A stretch of 64,000 bases of DNA from positions 63,790,655-63,854,654 of the forward strand of contig JBAIZL010000005.1 of assembly GCA_036971475.1 (NCBI GenBank). Reading direction: 5' to 3'. The first letter of the stretch is position 1. Each line of letters begins with the position of its first letter. Both the position numbers and the translations under genes were made by a program. The DNA is from Prosapia bicincta (taxonomy: Eukaryota; Arthropoda; Insecta; Hemiptera; Cercopidae). This document shows positions 24,016 through 37,615 of this stretch, piece after piece. The notes beneath the pieces were generated by a model that was given only the letters and a program-made list of their open reading frames with translations, did not search any database and was not told where the DNA came from.

Positions 24016-27000
24016 CTAAAAAAAATGCATGAATTATAGTTCATGGATTTTGCGATTTCTACAAAAAAAGGATTTCTCATTTAAAAGGCATAATAAACGC
24101 AGAATCGACCATAGATTCGCATTGTGCACTTAGAATTGATCTATAATAAGTATTATAGGAGCTATCGCAATTGTCATATATTTTCTCTAAAAAAATGCAT
24201 GAATTATAGTTCATGGATTTTGTGATTTCTACAAAAAATGGATTTCTCATTTAAAAGGCATAATAAACGCAGGATCGACCATAGATTCGCATTGTGCACT
24301 TAGAATTGATCTATAATAAGTATTATAGGAGCTATCGCAATTGTCATAACTTTTCTCTAAAAAAATGCATGAATTATAGTTCATGGATTTTGCGTTTTCT
24401 ACAAAAAATGGATTTCTCATTTAAAAGGCATGATAAACGCAGAATCGACCATAGATTCGCATTGTGCTCTTAGAATTGATCTATAATAAGTATTATAGGA
24501 GCTATGGCAATTGTCATATATTTGTTCTAAAAAAAATGCATGAATTATAAGTTCATGGATTTTGCGATTTCTACAAAAAATGGATTTCTCATTTAAAAGG
24601 CATAATAAACGCAGAATCGACCATAGATTCGCATTGTGCTCTTAGATTTGATCTATAATAAGTATTATAGGAGCTATCGCAATTGTCATAACTTTTCTCT
24701 AAAAAAATGCATGAATTATAGTTCATGGATTTTGCGATTTCTACAAAAAATGGATTTCTCATTTAAAAGGCATAATAAACGCAGAATCGACCATAGATTC
24801 GCATTGTGCTCTTAGAATTGAACTATAATAAGTATTATAGGAGCTATCGCAATTGTCATATATTTTCTCTAAAAAAATGCATGAATTATAGTTCAAGGAT
24901 TTTGCGATTTCTACAAAAAACGGATTTCTTATTTAAAAGGCATAATAAACGCAGAATCGACCATAGATTCGCATTGTGCACTTAGAATTGATCTATAATA
25001 AGTATTATAGGAGCTATCGCAATTGTCATATATTTTCTCTAAAAAAAGCATGAATTATAGTTCATGGATTTTGCGATTTCTACAAAAAATGAATTTCTCA
25101 TTTAAAAGGCATAATAAACGCAGAATCGACCATAGATTCGCATTGTGCACTTAGAATTGATCTATAATAAGTATTATAGGAGCTATCGCAATTGTCATAT
25201 ATTTTCTCTAAAAAAATGCATGAATTATAGTTCAAGGATTTTGCGATTTCTACAAAAAACGGATTTCTTATTTAAAAGGCATAATAAACGCAGAATCGAC
25301 CATAGATTGGCATTGTGCTCTTAGAATTGATCTATAATAAGTAATATAGGAGCTATCGCAATTGTCATATATTTTCTCTAAAAAAATGCATGAATTATAG
25401 TTCATGGATTTTTGCGATTTCTACAAAAAACGGATTTCTCATTTAAAAGGCATAATAAACGCAGAATCGACCATAGATTGGCATTGTGCTCTTAGAATTG
25501 ATCTATAATAAGTATTATAGGAGCTATCGCGATTGTCATTTATTTTCTCTTAAAAAATGCATGAATTATAGTTCATGGATTTTACGATTTCTACAAAAAA
25601 TGGATTTCTCATTTAAAAGGCATAATAAACGCAGAATCGACCATAGATTCGCATTGTGCACTTAGAATTGATCTATAATAAGTATTATAGGAGCTATCGC
25701 AATTGTCATATATTTTCTCTAAAAAAATGCATGAATTATAGTTCATGGATTTTGCGATTTCTACAAAAAATGGATTTCTCATTTAAAAAGCATAATAAAC
25801 GCAAAATCGACCATAGATTCGCATTGTGCACTTAGAATTGATCTATAATAAGTATTATAGGAGCTATCGCAATTGTCATATATTTTCTCTAAAAAAATGC
25901 ATGAATTATAGTTCATGGATTTTACGATTTCTACAAAAAATGGATTTCTCATTTAATAGGCATAATAAACGCAGAATCGTCCATAGATTCGCATTGTGCT
26001 CTTAGATTTGATCTATAATAAGTATTATAGGAGCTATCGCAATTGTCATATATTTTCTCTTAAAAAATGCATGAATTATAGTTCATGGATTTTGCGATTT
26101 CTACAAAAAATGGATTTCTCATTTAAAAGGCATAATAAACGCAGAATCGACCATAGATTCGCATTGTGCTCTTGGATTTGATCTATAATAAGTATTATAG
26201 GAGCTATCGCAATTGTCATAACTTTTCTCTAAAAAAATGCATGAATTATAGTTCATGGATTTTGCGATTTCTACAAAAAATGGATTTCTCATTTAAAAGG
26301 CATAATAAACGCAGAATCGACCATAGATTCGCCTTGTGCACTTAGAATTGATCTATATTAAGTATTATAAGAGCTATCGCAATTGTCATATATTTGCTCT
26401 AAAAAAAATGCATGAATTATAGTTCATGGATTTTGCGATTTCTACAAAAAATGGATTTCTCATTTAAAAGGCATAATAAACGCAGAATCGACCATAGATT
26501 CGCATTGTGCTCTTAGAATTGATCTATAATAAGTATTATAGGAGCTATGGCAATTGTCATATATTTGCTCTAAAAAAAATGCATGAATTTTAGTTCATGG
26601 ATTTTGCGATTTCTACAAAAAATGGATTTCTCATTTAAAAGGCATAATAAACGCAGAATCGACCATAGATTCGCATTGTGCTCTTAGAATTGATCTATAA
26701 TAAGTATTATAGGAGCTATCGCAATTGTCATATATTTTCTCTAAAAAAATGCATGAATTATAGTTCATGGATTTTGCGATTTCTACAAAAAACGGATTTC
26801 TCATTTAAAAGGCATAATAAACGCAGAATCGACCATAGATTCGCATTGTGCACTTAGAATTGATCTATAATATGTATTATAGGAGCTATCGCAATTGTCA
26901 TATATTTTCTCTAAAAAAATGCATGAATTATAGTTCATGGATTTTGCGATTTCTACAAATAATGGATTTCTCATTTAAAAGGCATAATAAACGCAGAATC

Positions 27001-28612
27001 GACCATAGATTCGCATTGTGCTCTTGGATTTGATCTATAATAAGTATTATAGGAGCTATCGCAATTGTCATAACTTTTCTCTAAAAAAATGCATGAATTA
27101 TAGTTCATGGATTTTGCGATTTCTACAAAAAATGGATTTCACATTTAAAAGGCATAATAAACGCAGAATCGACCATAGATTCGCATTGTGCACTTAGAAT
27201 TGATCTATATTAAGTATTATAAGAGCTATCGCAATTGTCATATATTTGCTCTAAAAAAAATGCATGAATTATAGTTCATGGATTTTGCGATTTCTACAAA
27301 AAATGGATTTCTCATTTAAAAGGCATAATAAACGCAGAATCGACCATAGATTCGCATTGTGCTCTTAGAATTGATCTATAATAAGTATTATAGGAGCTAT
27401 GGCAATTGTCATATATTTGCTCTAAAAAAAATGCATGAATTTTAGTTCATGGATTTTGCGATTTCTACAAAAAATGGATTTCTCATTTAAAAGGCATAAT
27501 AAACGCAGAATCGACCATAGATTCGCATTGTGCTCTTAGAATTGATCTATAATAAGTATTATAGGAGCTATCGCAATTGTCATATATTTTCTCTAAAAAT
27601 ATGCATGAATTATAGTTCATGGATTTTGCGATTTCTACAAAAAACGGATTTCTCATTTAAAAGGCATAATAAACGCAGAATCGACCATAGATTCGCATTG
27701 TGCACTTAGAATTGATCTATAATATGTATTATAGGAGCTATCGCAATTGTCATATATTTTCTCTAAAAAAAGCATGAATTATAGTTCATGGATTTTGCGA
27801 TTTCTACAAATAATGGATTTCTCATTTAAAAGGCATAATAAACGCAGAATCGACCATAGATTCGCATTGTGCACTTAGAATTGATCTATAATAAGTATTA
27901 TAGGAGCTATCGCAATTGTCATATATTTTCTCTAAAAAAATGCATGAATTATAGTTCATGGATTTTGCGATTTCTACAAAAAACGGATTTCTCATTTAAA
28001 AGGCATAATAAACGCAGAATCGTCCATAGATTCGCATTGTGCTCTTAGAATTGATCTATAATAAGTATTATAGGAGCTATGGCAATTGTCATATATTTGC
28101 TCTAAAAGAAATACATGAATTATAGTTCATGGATTTTGCGATTTCTACAAAAAATGGATTTCTCATTTAAAAGGCATAATAAACGCAGAATCGACCATAG
28201 ATTCGCATTGTGCTCTTAGAATTGATCTATAATAAGTATTATAGGAGCTATCGCAATTGTCATATATTTTCTCTAAAAAAATGCATGAATTATAGTTCAT
28301 GGATTTTGCGATTTCTACAAAAAATGGATTTCTCATTTAAAAGGCATAAAAAACGCAAAATCGACCATAGATTCGCATTGTGCACTTAGAATTGATCTAT
28401 AATAAGTATTATAGGAGCTATCGCAATTGTCATATATTTTCTCTAAAAAAATGCATGAATTATAGTTTATGGATTTTGCGATTTCTACAAAAAATGGATT
28501 TCTCATTTAAAAGGCATAATAAACGCAGAATCGACCATAGATTCGCATTGTGCACTTAGAATTGATCTATAATAAGTATTATAAGAGCTATCGCAATTGT
28601 CATATATTTGCT
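24016..28612 (+). repeat. 27-monomer higher-order repeat, copy 1 (4,597 bp)
   Basis: Private marks recur 4,597 bp downstream: AAAAAAAGGATT (24064/28661), GGATTTTGTG (G at 24222/28819), GATTATAAGTTC insertion type (about 24547/29144), paired GTTCAAGGATT monomers (24891 and 25231), GGATTTTTGCG (about 25406), GTCATTTATTTTC (about 25535) and AATTTTAGTTC (26586). One monomer lacks a T (AAAAAAAGCATG, about 27764), which the second copy has. The 5' break lies between the AAAACAAATG at 23848, which is not shared, and 24016. Confidence 0.88.
26059..27762 (+). repeat. Nested pentamer repeat, 2 x 852 bp
   Basis: Inside the 27-mer a five-monomer run occurs twice in tandem (26059-26910 and 26911-27762). 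Marks 852 bp apart: CTCTTGGATTTGATC (about 26168/27020), CATAACTTTT (about 26217/27069), TATATTAAG with TATAAGAG (about 26355/27207) and GAATTTTAG (26585/27437). The whole arrangement is carried into the second 27-mer at 30656-32359. Confidence 0.82.
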
Positions 28613-31600
28613 CTAAAAAAAATGCATGAATTATAGTTCATGGATTTTGCGATTTCTACAAAAAAAGGATTTCTCATTTAAAAGGCATAATAAACGCAGA
28701 ATCGACCATAGATTCGCATTGTGCACTTAGAATTGATCTATAATAAGTATTATAGGAGCTATCGCAATTGTCATATATTTTCTCTAAAAAAATGCATGAA
28801 TTATAGTTCATGGATTTTGTGATTTCTACAAAAAATGGATTTCTCATTTAAAGGGCATAATAAACGCAGGATCGACCATAGATTCGCATTGTGCACTTAG
28901 AATTGATCTATAATAAGTATTATAGGAGCTATCGCAATTGTCATAACTTTTCTCTAAAAAAATGCATGAATTATAGTTCATGGATTTTGCGTTTTCTACA
29001 AAAAATGGATTTCTCATTTAAAAGGCATGATAAACGCAGAATCGACCATAGATTCGCATTGTGCTCTTAGAATTGATCTATAATAAGTATTATAGGAGCT
29101 ATGGCAATTGTCATATATTTGTTCTAAAAAAAATGCATGAATTATAAGTTCATGGATTTTGCGATTTCTACAAAAAATGGATTTCTCATTTAAAAGGCAT
29201 AATAAACGCAGAATCGACCATAGATTCGCATTGTGCTCTTAGATTTGATCTATAATAAGTATTATAGGAGCTATCGCAATTGTCATAACTTTTCTCTAAA
29301 AAAATGCATGAATTATAGTTCATGGATTTTGCGATTTCTACAAAAAATGGATTTCTCATTTAAAAGGCATAATAAACGCAGAATCGACCATAGATTCGCA
29401 TTGTGCTCTTAGAATTGAACTATAATAAGTATTATAGGAGCTATCGCAATTGTCATATATTTTCTCTAAAAAAATGCATGAATTATAGTTCAAGGATTTT
29501 GCGATTTCTACAAAAAACGGATTTCTTATTTAAAAGGCATAATAAACGCAGAATCGACCATAGATTCGCATTGTGCACTTAGAATTGATCTATAATAAGT
29601 ATTATAGGAGCTATCGCAATTGTCATATATTTTCTCTAAAAAAAGCATGAATTATAGTTCATGGATTTTGCGATTTCTACAAAAAATGAATTTCTCATTT
29701 AAAAGGCATAATAAACGCAGAATCGACCATAGATTCGCATTGTGCACTTAGAATTGATCTATAATAAGTATTATAGGAGCTATCGCAATTGTCATATATT
29801 TTCTCTAAAAAAATGCATGAATTATAGTTCAAGGATTTTGCGATTTCTACAAAAAACGGATTTCTTATTTAAAAGGCATAATAAACGCAGAATCGACCAT
29901 AGATTGGCATTGTGCTCTTAGAATTGATCTATAATAAGTAATATAGGAGCTATCGCAATTGTCATATATTTTCTCTAAAAAAATGCATGAATTATAGTTC
30001 ATGGATTTTTGCGATTTCTACAAAAAACGGATTTCTCATTTAAAAGGCATAATAAACGCAGAATCGACCATAGATTGGCATTGTGCTCTTAGAATTGATC
30101 TATAATAAGTATTATAGGAGCTATCGCGATTGTCATTTATTTTCTCTTAAAAAATGCATGAATTATAGTTCATGGATTTTACGATTTCTACAAAAAATGG
30201 ATTTCTCATTTAAAAGGCATAATAAACGCAGAATCGACCATAGATTCGCATTGTGCACTTAGAATTGATCTATAATAAGTATTATAGGAGCTATCGCAAT
30301 TGTCATATATTTTCTCTAAAAAAATGCATGAATTATAGTTCATGGATTTTGCGATTTCTACAAAAAATGGATTTCTCATTTAAAAAGCATAATAAACGCA
30401 AAATCGACCATAGATTCGCATTGTGCACTTAGAATTGATCTATAATAAGTATTATAGGAGCTATCGCAATTGTCATATATTTTCTCTAAAAAAATGCATG
30501 AATTATAGTTCATGGATTTTACGATTTCTACAAAAAATGGATTTCTCATTTAATAGGCATAATAAACGCAGAATCGTCCATAGATTCGCATTGTGCTCTT
30601 AGATTTGATCTATAATAAGTATTATAGGAGCTATCGCAATTGTCATATATTTTCTCTTAAAAAATGCATGAATTATAGTTCATGGATTTTGCGATTTCTA
30701 CAAAAAATGGATTTCTCATTTAAAAGGCATAATAAACGCAGAATCGACCATAGATTCGCATTGTGCTCTTGGATTTGATCTATAATAAGTATTATAGGAG
30801 CTATCGCAATTGTCATAACTTTTCTCTAAAAAAATGCATGAATTATAGTTCATGGATTTTGCGATTTCTACAAAAAATGGATTTCTCATTTAAAAGGCAT
30901 AATAAACGCAGAATCGACCATAGATTCGCCTTGTGCACTTAGAATTGATCTATATTAAGTATTATAAGAGCTATCGCAATTGTCATATATTTGCTCTAAA
31001 AAAAATGCATGAATTATAGTTCATGGATTTTGCGATTTCTACAAAAAATGGATTTCTCATTTAAAAGGCATATTAAACGCAGAATCGACCATAGATTCGC
31101 ATTGTGCTCTTAGAATTGATCTATAATAAGTATTATAGGAGCTATGGCAATTGTCATATATTTGCTCTAAAAAAAATGCATGAATTTTAGTTCATGGATT
31201 TTGCGATTTCTACAAAAAATGGATTTCTCATTTAAAAGGCATAATAAACGCAGAATCGACCATAGATTCGCATTGTGCTCTTAGAATTGATCTATAATAA
31301 GTATTATAGGAGCTATCGCAATTGTCATATATTTTCTCTAAAAAAATGCATGAATTATAGTTCATGGATTTTGCGATTTCTACAAAAAACGGATTTCTCA
31401 TTTAAAAGGCATAATAAACGCAGAATCGACCATAGATTCGCATTGTGCACTTAGAATTGATCTATAATATGTATTATAGGAGCTATCGCAATTGTCATAT
31501 ATTTTCTCTAAAAAAATGCATGAATTATAGTTCATGGATTTTGCGATTTCTACAAATAATGGATTTCTCATTTAAAAGGCATAATAAACGCAGAATCGAC

Positions 31601-33040
31601 CATAGATTCGCATTGTGCTCTTGGATTTGATCTATAATAAGTATTATAGGAGCTATCGCAATTGTCATAACTTTTCTCTAAAAAAATGCATGAATTATAG
31701 TTCATGGATTTTGCGATTTCTACAAAAAATGGATTTCACATTTAAAAGGCATAATAAACGCAGAATCGACCATAGATTCGCATTGTGCACTTAGAATTGA
31801 TCTATATTAAGTATTATAAGAGCTATCGCAATTGTCATATATTTGCTCTAAAAAAAATGCATGAATTATAGTTCATGGATTTTGCGATTTCTACAAAAAA
31901 TGGATTTCTCATTTAAAAGGCATAATAAACGCAGAATCGACCATAGATTCGCATTGTGCTCTTAGAATTGATCTATAATAAGTATTATAGGAGCTATGGC
32001 AATTGTCATATATTTGCTCTAAAAAAAATGCATGAATTTTAGTTCATGGATTTTGCGATTTCTACAAAAAATGGATTTCTCATTTAAAAGGCATAATAAA
32101 CGCAGAATCGACCATAGATTCGCATTGTGCTCTTAGAATTGATCTATAATAAGTATTATAGGAGCTATCGCAATTGTCATATATTTTCTCTAAAAATATG
32201 CATGAATTATAGTTCATGGATTTTGCGATTTCTACAAAAAACGGATTTCTCATTTAAAAGGCATAATAAACGCAGAATCGACCATAGATTCGCATTGTGC
32301 ACTTAGAATTGATCTATAATATGTATTATAGGAGCTATCGCAATTGTCATATATTTTCTCTAAAAAAATGCATGAATTATAGTTCATGGATTTTGCGATT
32401 TCTACAAATAATGGATTTCTCATTTAAAAGGCATAATAAACGCAGAATCGACCATAGATTCGCATTGTGCACTTAGAATTGATCTATAATAAGTATTATA
32501 GGAGCTATCGCAATTGTCATATATTTTCTCTAAAAAAATGCATGAATTATAGTTCATGGATTTTGCGATTTCTACAAAAAACGGATTTCTCATTTAAAAG
32601 GCATAATAAACGCAGAATCGTCCATAGATTCGCATTGTGCTCTTAGAATTGATCTATAATAAGTATTATAGGAGCTATGGCAATTGTCATATATTTGCTC
32701 TAAAAGAAATACATGAATTATAGTTCATGGATTTTGCGATTTCTACAAAAAATGGATTTCTCATTTAAAAGGCATAATAAACGCAGAATCGACCATAGAT
32801 TCGCATTGTGCTCTTAGAATTGATCTATAATAAGTATTATAGGAGCTATCGCAATTGTCATATATTTTCTCTAAAAAAATGCATGAATTATAGTTCATGG
32901 ATTTTGCGATTTCTACAAAAAATGGATTTCTCATTTAAAAGGCATAAAAAACGCAAAATCGACCATAGATTCGCATTGTGCACTTAGAATTGATCTATAA
33001 TAAGTATTATAGGAGCTATCGCAATTGTCATATATTTTCT
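28613..33040 (+). repeat. 27-monomer higher-order repeat, copy 2 (26 monomers retained)
   Basis: Near-identical to 24016-28612. I noticed three differences: AAGGGCATAAT at about 28851, CATATTAAACG at about 31070, and the T restored in the monomer matching 27763. That last change shifts the offset from 4,597 to 4,598, as seen at the ATACATG mark (28111/32709). The 27th monomer does not follow. At 33041 the array switches to a TTTTACG/TTAATAGG monomer that matches 30486 instead. Confidence 0.87.
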
Positions 33041-33860
33041 CTAAAAAAATGCATGAATTATAGTTCATGGATTTTACGATTTCTACAAAAAATGGATTTC
33101 TCATTTAATAGGCATAATAAACGCAGAATCGACCATAGATTCGCATTGTGCTCTTAGATTTGATCTATAATAAGTATTATAGGAGCTATCGCAATTGTCA
33201 TATATTTTCTCTTAAAAAATGCATGAATTATAGTTCATGGATTTTGCGATTTCTACAAAAAATGGATTTCTCATTTAAAAGGCATAATAAACGCAGAATC
33301 GACCATAGATTCGCATTGTGCTCTTGGATTTGATCTATAATAAGTATTATAGGAGCTATCGCAATTGTCATAACTTTTCTCTAAAAAAATGCATGAATTA
33401 TAGTTCATGGATTTTGCGATTTCTACAAAAAATGGATTTCTCATTTAAAAGGCATAATAAACGCAGAATCGACCATAGATTCGCATTGTGCACTTAGAAT
33501 TGATCTATATTAAGTATTATAAGAGCTATCGCAATTGTCATATATTTGCTCTAAAAAAAATGCATGAATTATAGTTCATGGATTTTGCGATTTCTACAAA
33601 AAATGGATTTCTCATTTAAAAGGCATAATAAACGCAGAATCGACCATAGATTCGCATTGTGCTCTTAGAATTGATCTATAATAAGTATTATAGGAGCTAT
33701 GGCAATTGTCATATATTTGCTCTAAAAAAAATGCATGAATTTTAGTTCATGGATTTTGCGATTTCTACAAAAAATGGATTTCTCATTTAAAAGGCATAAT
33801 AAACGCAGAATCGACCATAGATTCGCATTGTGCTCTTAGAATTGATCTATAATAAGTATT
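33041..33860 (+). repeat. 2,555-bp (15-monomer) echo of the central unit
   Basis: About five monomers match 30486-31305 at a 2,555-bp offset, including CTCTTGGATTTGATC (33322), CATAACTTTT (about 33369) and GAATTTTAG (33737 against 31182). The match ends near 33864, where the copy reads ATAAGAGCTATCGAAATTG. The switch from the 27-mer falls next to a shared ACGCAAAATCG monomer (about 32953 and 30398). That similarity could have guided out-of-register pairing. Confidence 0.8.
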
Positions 33861-35335
33861 ATAAGAGCTATCGAAATTGTCATATATTTGCTCTAAAAAA
33901 AATGCATGAATTATAGTTCATGGATTTTGCGATTTCTACAAAAAATGGATTTCTCATTTAAAAGGCATAATAAACGCAGAATCGACCATAGATTCGCATT
34001 GTGCACTTAGAATTGATCTATAATAAGTATTATAAGAGCTATCGCAATTGTCATATATTTGCTCTAAAAAAAATGCATGAATTATAGTTCATGGACTTTG
34101 CGATTTCTACAAAAAATGGATTTCTCATTTAAAAGGCATAATAAACGCAGAATCGCCCATAGATTCGCATTGTGCTCTTAGAATTGATCTATAATAAGTA
34201 TTATAAGAGCTATCGCAATTGTCATATATTTGCTCTAAAAAAAATGCATGAATTTTCATGGATTTTGCGATTTCTACAAAAAATGGATTTCTCATTTAAA
34301 AGGCATAATAAACGCAGAATCGACCATAGATTCGCATTGTGCACTTAGAATTGATCTATAATAAGTATTATAAGAGCTATCGCAATTGTCATATATTTTC
34401 TCTAAAAAAATGCATGAATTATAGTTCATGGATTTTGCGATTTCTACAAAAAATGGATTTCTCATTTAAAGGCATAATAAACGCAGAATCGACCATAGAT
34501 TAGCATTGTGCACTTAGAATTGATCTATAATAAGTATTATAGGAGCTATCGCAATTGTCATATATTTTCTCTAAAAAAATGCATGAATTATAGTTCATGG
34601 ATTTTACGATTTCTACAAAAAATGGATTTCTCATTTTTTAGGCATAATAAACGCAGAATCGACCATAGATTCGCATTGTGCTCTTAGAATTAATCTATAA
34701 TAAGTATTATAGGAGCTATCGCAATTGTCATATATTTTCTCTAAAAAAATGCATGAATAGTTCATGGATTTTGCGATTTCTACAAAAAACGGATTTCTCA
34801 TTTAAAAGGCATAATAAACGCAGAATCGACCATAGATTGGCATTGTGCTCTTAAAATTGATCTATAATAAGTATTATAGGAGCTATCGCAATTGTCATAT
34901 ATTTTCTCTAAAAAAATGCATGAATTATAGTTCATGGATTTTGCGATTTCTACAAAAGATGGATTTCTCATTTAAAAGGCATAATAAACGCAGAATCGAC
35001 CATAGATTCGCATTGTGCTCTTAGAATTGATCTATAATAAGTATTATAGGAGCTATGGCAATTGTCATTTATTTGCTCTAAAAAAAATGCATGAATTATA
35101 GTTCATGGATTTTACGATTTCTACAAAAAATGGATTTCTCATTTAAAAGGCATAATAAACGCAGAATCGACCATAGATTCGCATTGTGCACTTAGAATTG
35201 ATCTATAATAAGTATTATAGGAGCTTTCGCAATTGTCATATATTTTCTCTAAAAAAATGCATGAATTATAGTTCATGGATTTTGCGATTTCTACAAAAAA
35301 TGGATTTCTCATTTAAAAGGCATAATAAACGCAAA
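33861..35335 (+). repeat. Poorly homogenised zone with clustered private indels
   Basis: About nine monomers between two HOR domains. Private length changes: a 4-bp loss in the dyad (AATTTTCATG, 34251), a 1-bp loss (TTTAAAGGC, about 34470), an altered CATTTTTTAGG (34632) and a 3-bp loss (GCATGAATAG, 34751). Private substitutions include GGACTTTGCG (34093), ATCGCCCAT (about 34153), GATTAGCATTG (about 34499), GAATTAATC (about 34687) and AAAAGATGG (about 34955). Most are not repeated elsewhere, which fits older copies left between spreading HOR units. Confidence 0.75.
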
Positions 35336-37615
35336 ATCGACCATAGATTCGCATTGTGCACTTAGAATTGATCTATAATAAGTATTATAGGAGCTATCGC
35401 AATTGTCATATATTTTCTCTAAAAAAATGCATGAATTATAGTTCATGGATTTTGCGATTTCTACAAAAAATGGATTTCTCATTTAAAAGGCATAATAAAC
35501 GCAGAATCGACCATAGATTCGCATTGTGCACTTAGAATTGATCTATAATAAGTATTATAGGAGCTATCGCAATTGTCATATATTTTCTCTAAAAAAATGC
35601 ATGAATTATAGTTCATGGATTTTACGATTTCTACAAAAAATGGATTTCTCATTTATTAGGCATAATAAACGCAGAATCGACCATAGATTCGCATTGTGCT
35701 CTTAGAATTGATCTATAATAAGTAATATAGGAGCTATCGCAATTGTCATATATTTTCTCTATAAAAATGCATGAATTATAGTTCATGGATTTTGCGATTT
35801 CTACAAAAAACGGATTTCTCATTTAAAAGGCATAATAAACGCAGAATCGACCATATATTCGCATTGTGCTCTTAGAATTGATCTATAATAAGTATTATAG
35901 GAGCTATCGCGATTGTCATATATTTTCTCTTAAAAAATGCATGAATTATAGTTCATGGATTTTACGATTTCTACAAAAAATGGATTTCTCATTTAAAAGG
36001 CATAATAAACGCAGAATCGACCATAGATTCGCATTGTGCACTTAGAATTGATCTATAATAAGTATTATAGGAGCTATCGCAATTGTCATATATTTTCTCT
36101 AAAAAAATGCATGAATTATAGTTCATGGATTTTACGATTTCTACAAAAAATGGATTTCTCATTTAATAGGCATAATAAACGCAGAATCGACCATAGATTC
36201 GCATTGTGCTCTTAGAATTGATCTATAATAAGTATTATAGGAGCTATCGCAATTGTCATATATTTTCTCTTAAAAAATGCATGAATTATAGTTCATGGAT
36301 TTTGCGATTTCTACAAAAAATGGATTTCTCATTTAAAAGGCATAACGCAGTATCGACCATAGATTCGCATTGTGCTCTTGGATTTGATCTATAATAAGTA
36401 TTATAGGAGCTATCGCAATTGTCATATATTTTCTCTATAAAAATGCATGAATTATAGTTCATGGATTTTGCGATTTCTACAAAAAACGGATTTCTCATTT
36501 AAAAGGCATAATAAACGCAGAATCGACCATATATTCGCATTGTGCTCTTAGAATTGATCTATAATAAGTATTATAGGAGCTATCGCAATTGTCATATATT
36601 TTCTCTTAAAAAATGCATGAATTATAGTTCATGGATTTTGCGATTTCTACAAAAAATGGATTTCTCATTTAAAAGGCATAACGCAGTATCGACCATAGAT
36701 TCGCATTGTGCACTTAGAATTGATCTATAATAAGTATTATAGGAGCTATGACAATTGTCATATATTTGCTCTAAAAAAAATGCATGAATTATAGTTCATG
36801 GATTTTGCGATTTCTACAAAAAATGGATTTCTCATTTAAAAGGCATAATAAACGCAGAATCGTCTATAGATTCGCATTGTGCTCTTAGAATTGATCTATA
36901 ATAAGTATTATAGGAGCTATCGCGATTGTCATATATTTTCTCTTAAAAAATGCATGAATTATAGTTCATGGATTTTGCGATTTCTACAAAAAATGGATTT
37001 CTCATTTAAAAGGCATAACGCAGTATCGACCATAGATTCGCATTGTGCTCTTGGATTTGATCTATAATAAGTATTATAGGAGCTACCGCAAATGTCATAT
37101 ATTTTCTCTAAAAAAATGCATGAATTATAGTTCATGGATTTTGCGATTTCTACAAACAATGGATTTCTCATTTAAAAGGCATAATAAACGCAGAATCGAC
37201 TATAGATTCGCATTGTGGTCTTAGAATTGATCTATAATAAGTATTATAGGAGCTATCGCGATTGTCATATATTTGCTCTAAAAAAAATGCATGAATTATA
37301 TTTCATGGATTTTGCGATTTCTACAAAAAATGGATTTCTCATTTAAAAGGCATAACGCAGTATCGACCATAGATTCGCATTGTGCACTTAGAATTGATCT
37401 ATAATAAGTATTATAGGAGCTATGACAATTGTCATATATTTGCTCTAAAAGAAATGCATGAATTATAGTTCATGGATTTTGCGATTTCTACAAAAAATGG
37501 ATTTCTCATTTAAAAGGCGTAATAAACGCATAATCGTCTATAGATTCGCATTGTGCTCTTAGATTTGATCTATAAAAAGTATTATAGGAGCTATCGCGAT
37601 TGTCATACATTTTCT
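35336..37615 (+). repeat. Right-domain spacer upstream of core A
   Basis: The 4,076-bp period starts here. The break lies after ACGCAAAATCG at about 35331, which the second copy (39407) does not share. The first of four monomer groups with the 4-bp-deleted GGCATAACGCAG form is here, at about 36340, 36676, 37013 and 37350. ATTTATTAGG at about 35651 repeats at 39727. Confidence 0.82.
36747..36762. other. Perfect 16-bp palindrome TATGACAATTGTCATA (first of 11)
   Basis: The usual monomer reads TATCGCAATTGTCATA or TATGGCAATTGTCATA here, which are imperfect palindromes. In a subset the sequence is perfectly self-complementary over 16 bases. I find it starting at 36747, 37421, 38616, 40823, 41497, 42692, 44220, 44894, 46089, 49323 and 52396, all in the right domain and none in the first 36 kb. 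Five of these (38616, 42692, 46089, 49323, 52396) sit at the same place in the five cores, just before the eleven-A tract. Confidence 0.75.

Noticed and set aside
36286..36498. Antisense open frames of 70-75 codons (e.g. 36286-36498, 43079-43294, 49412-49639)
   Set aside because: They overlap the sense frames and end at the same repeat landmarks in each unit. They reflect the absence of stops in one reverse frame of certain monomer pairs, not a gene.
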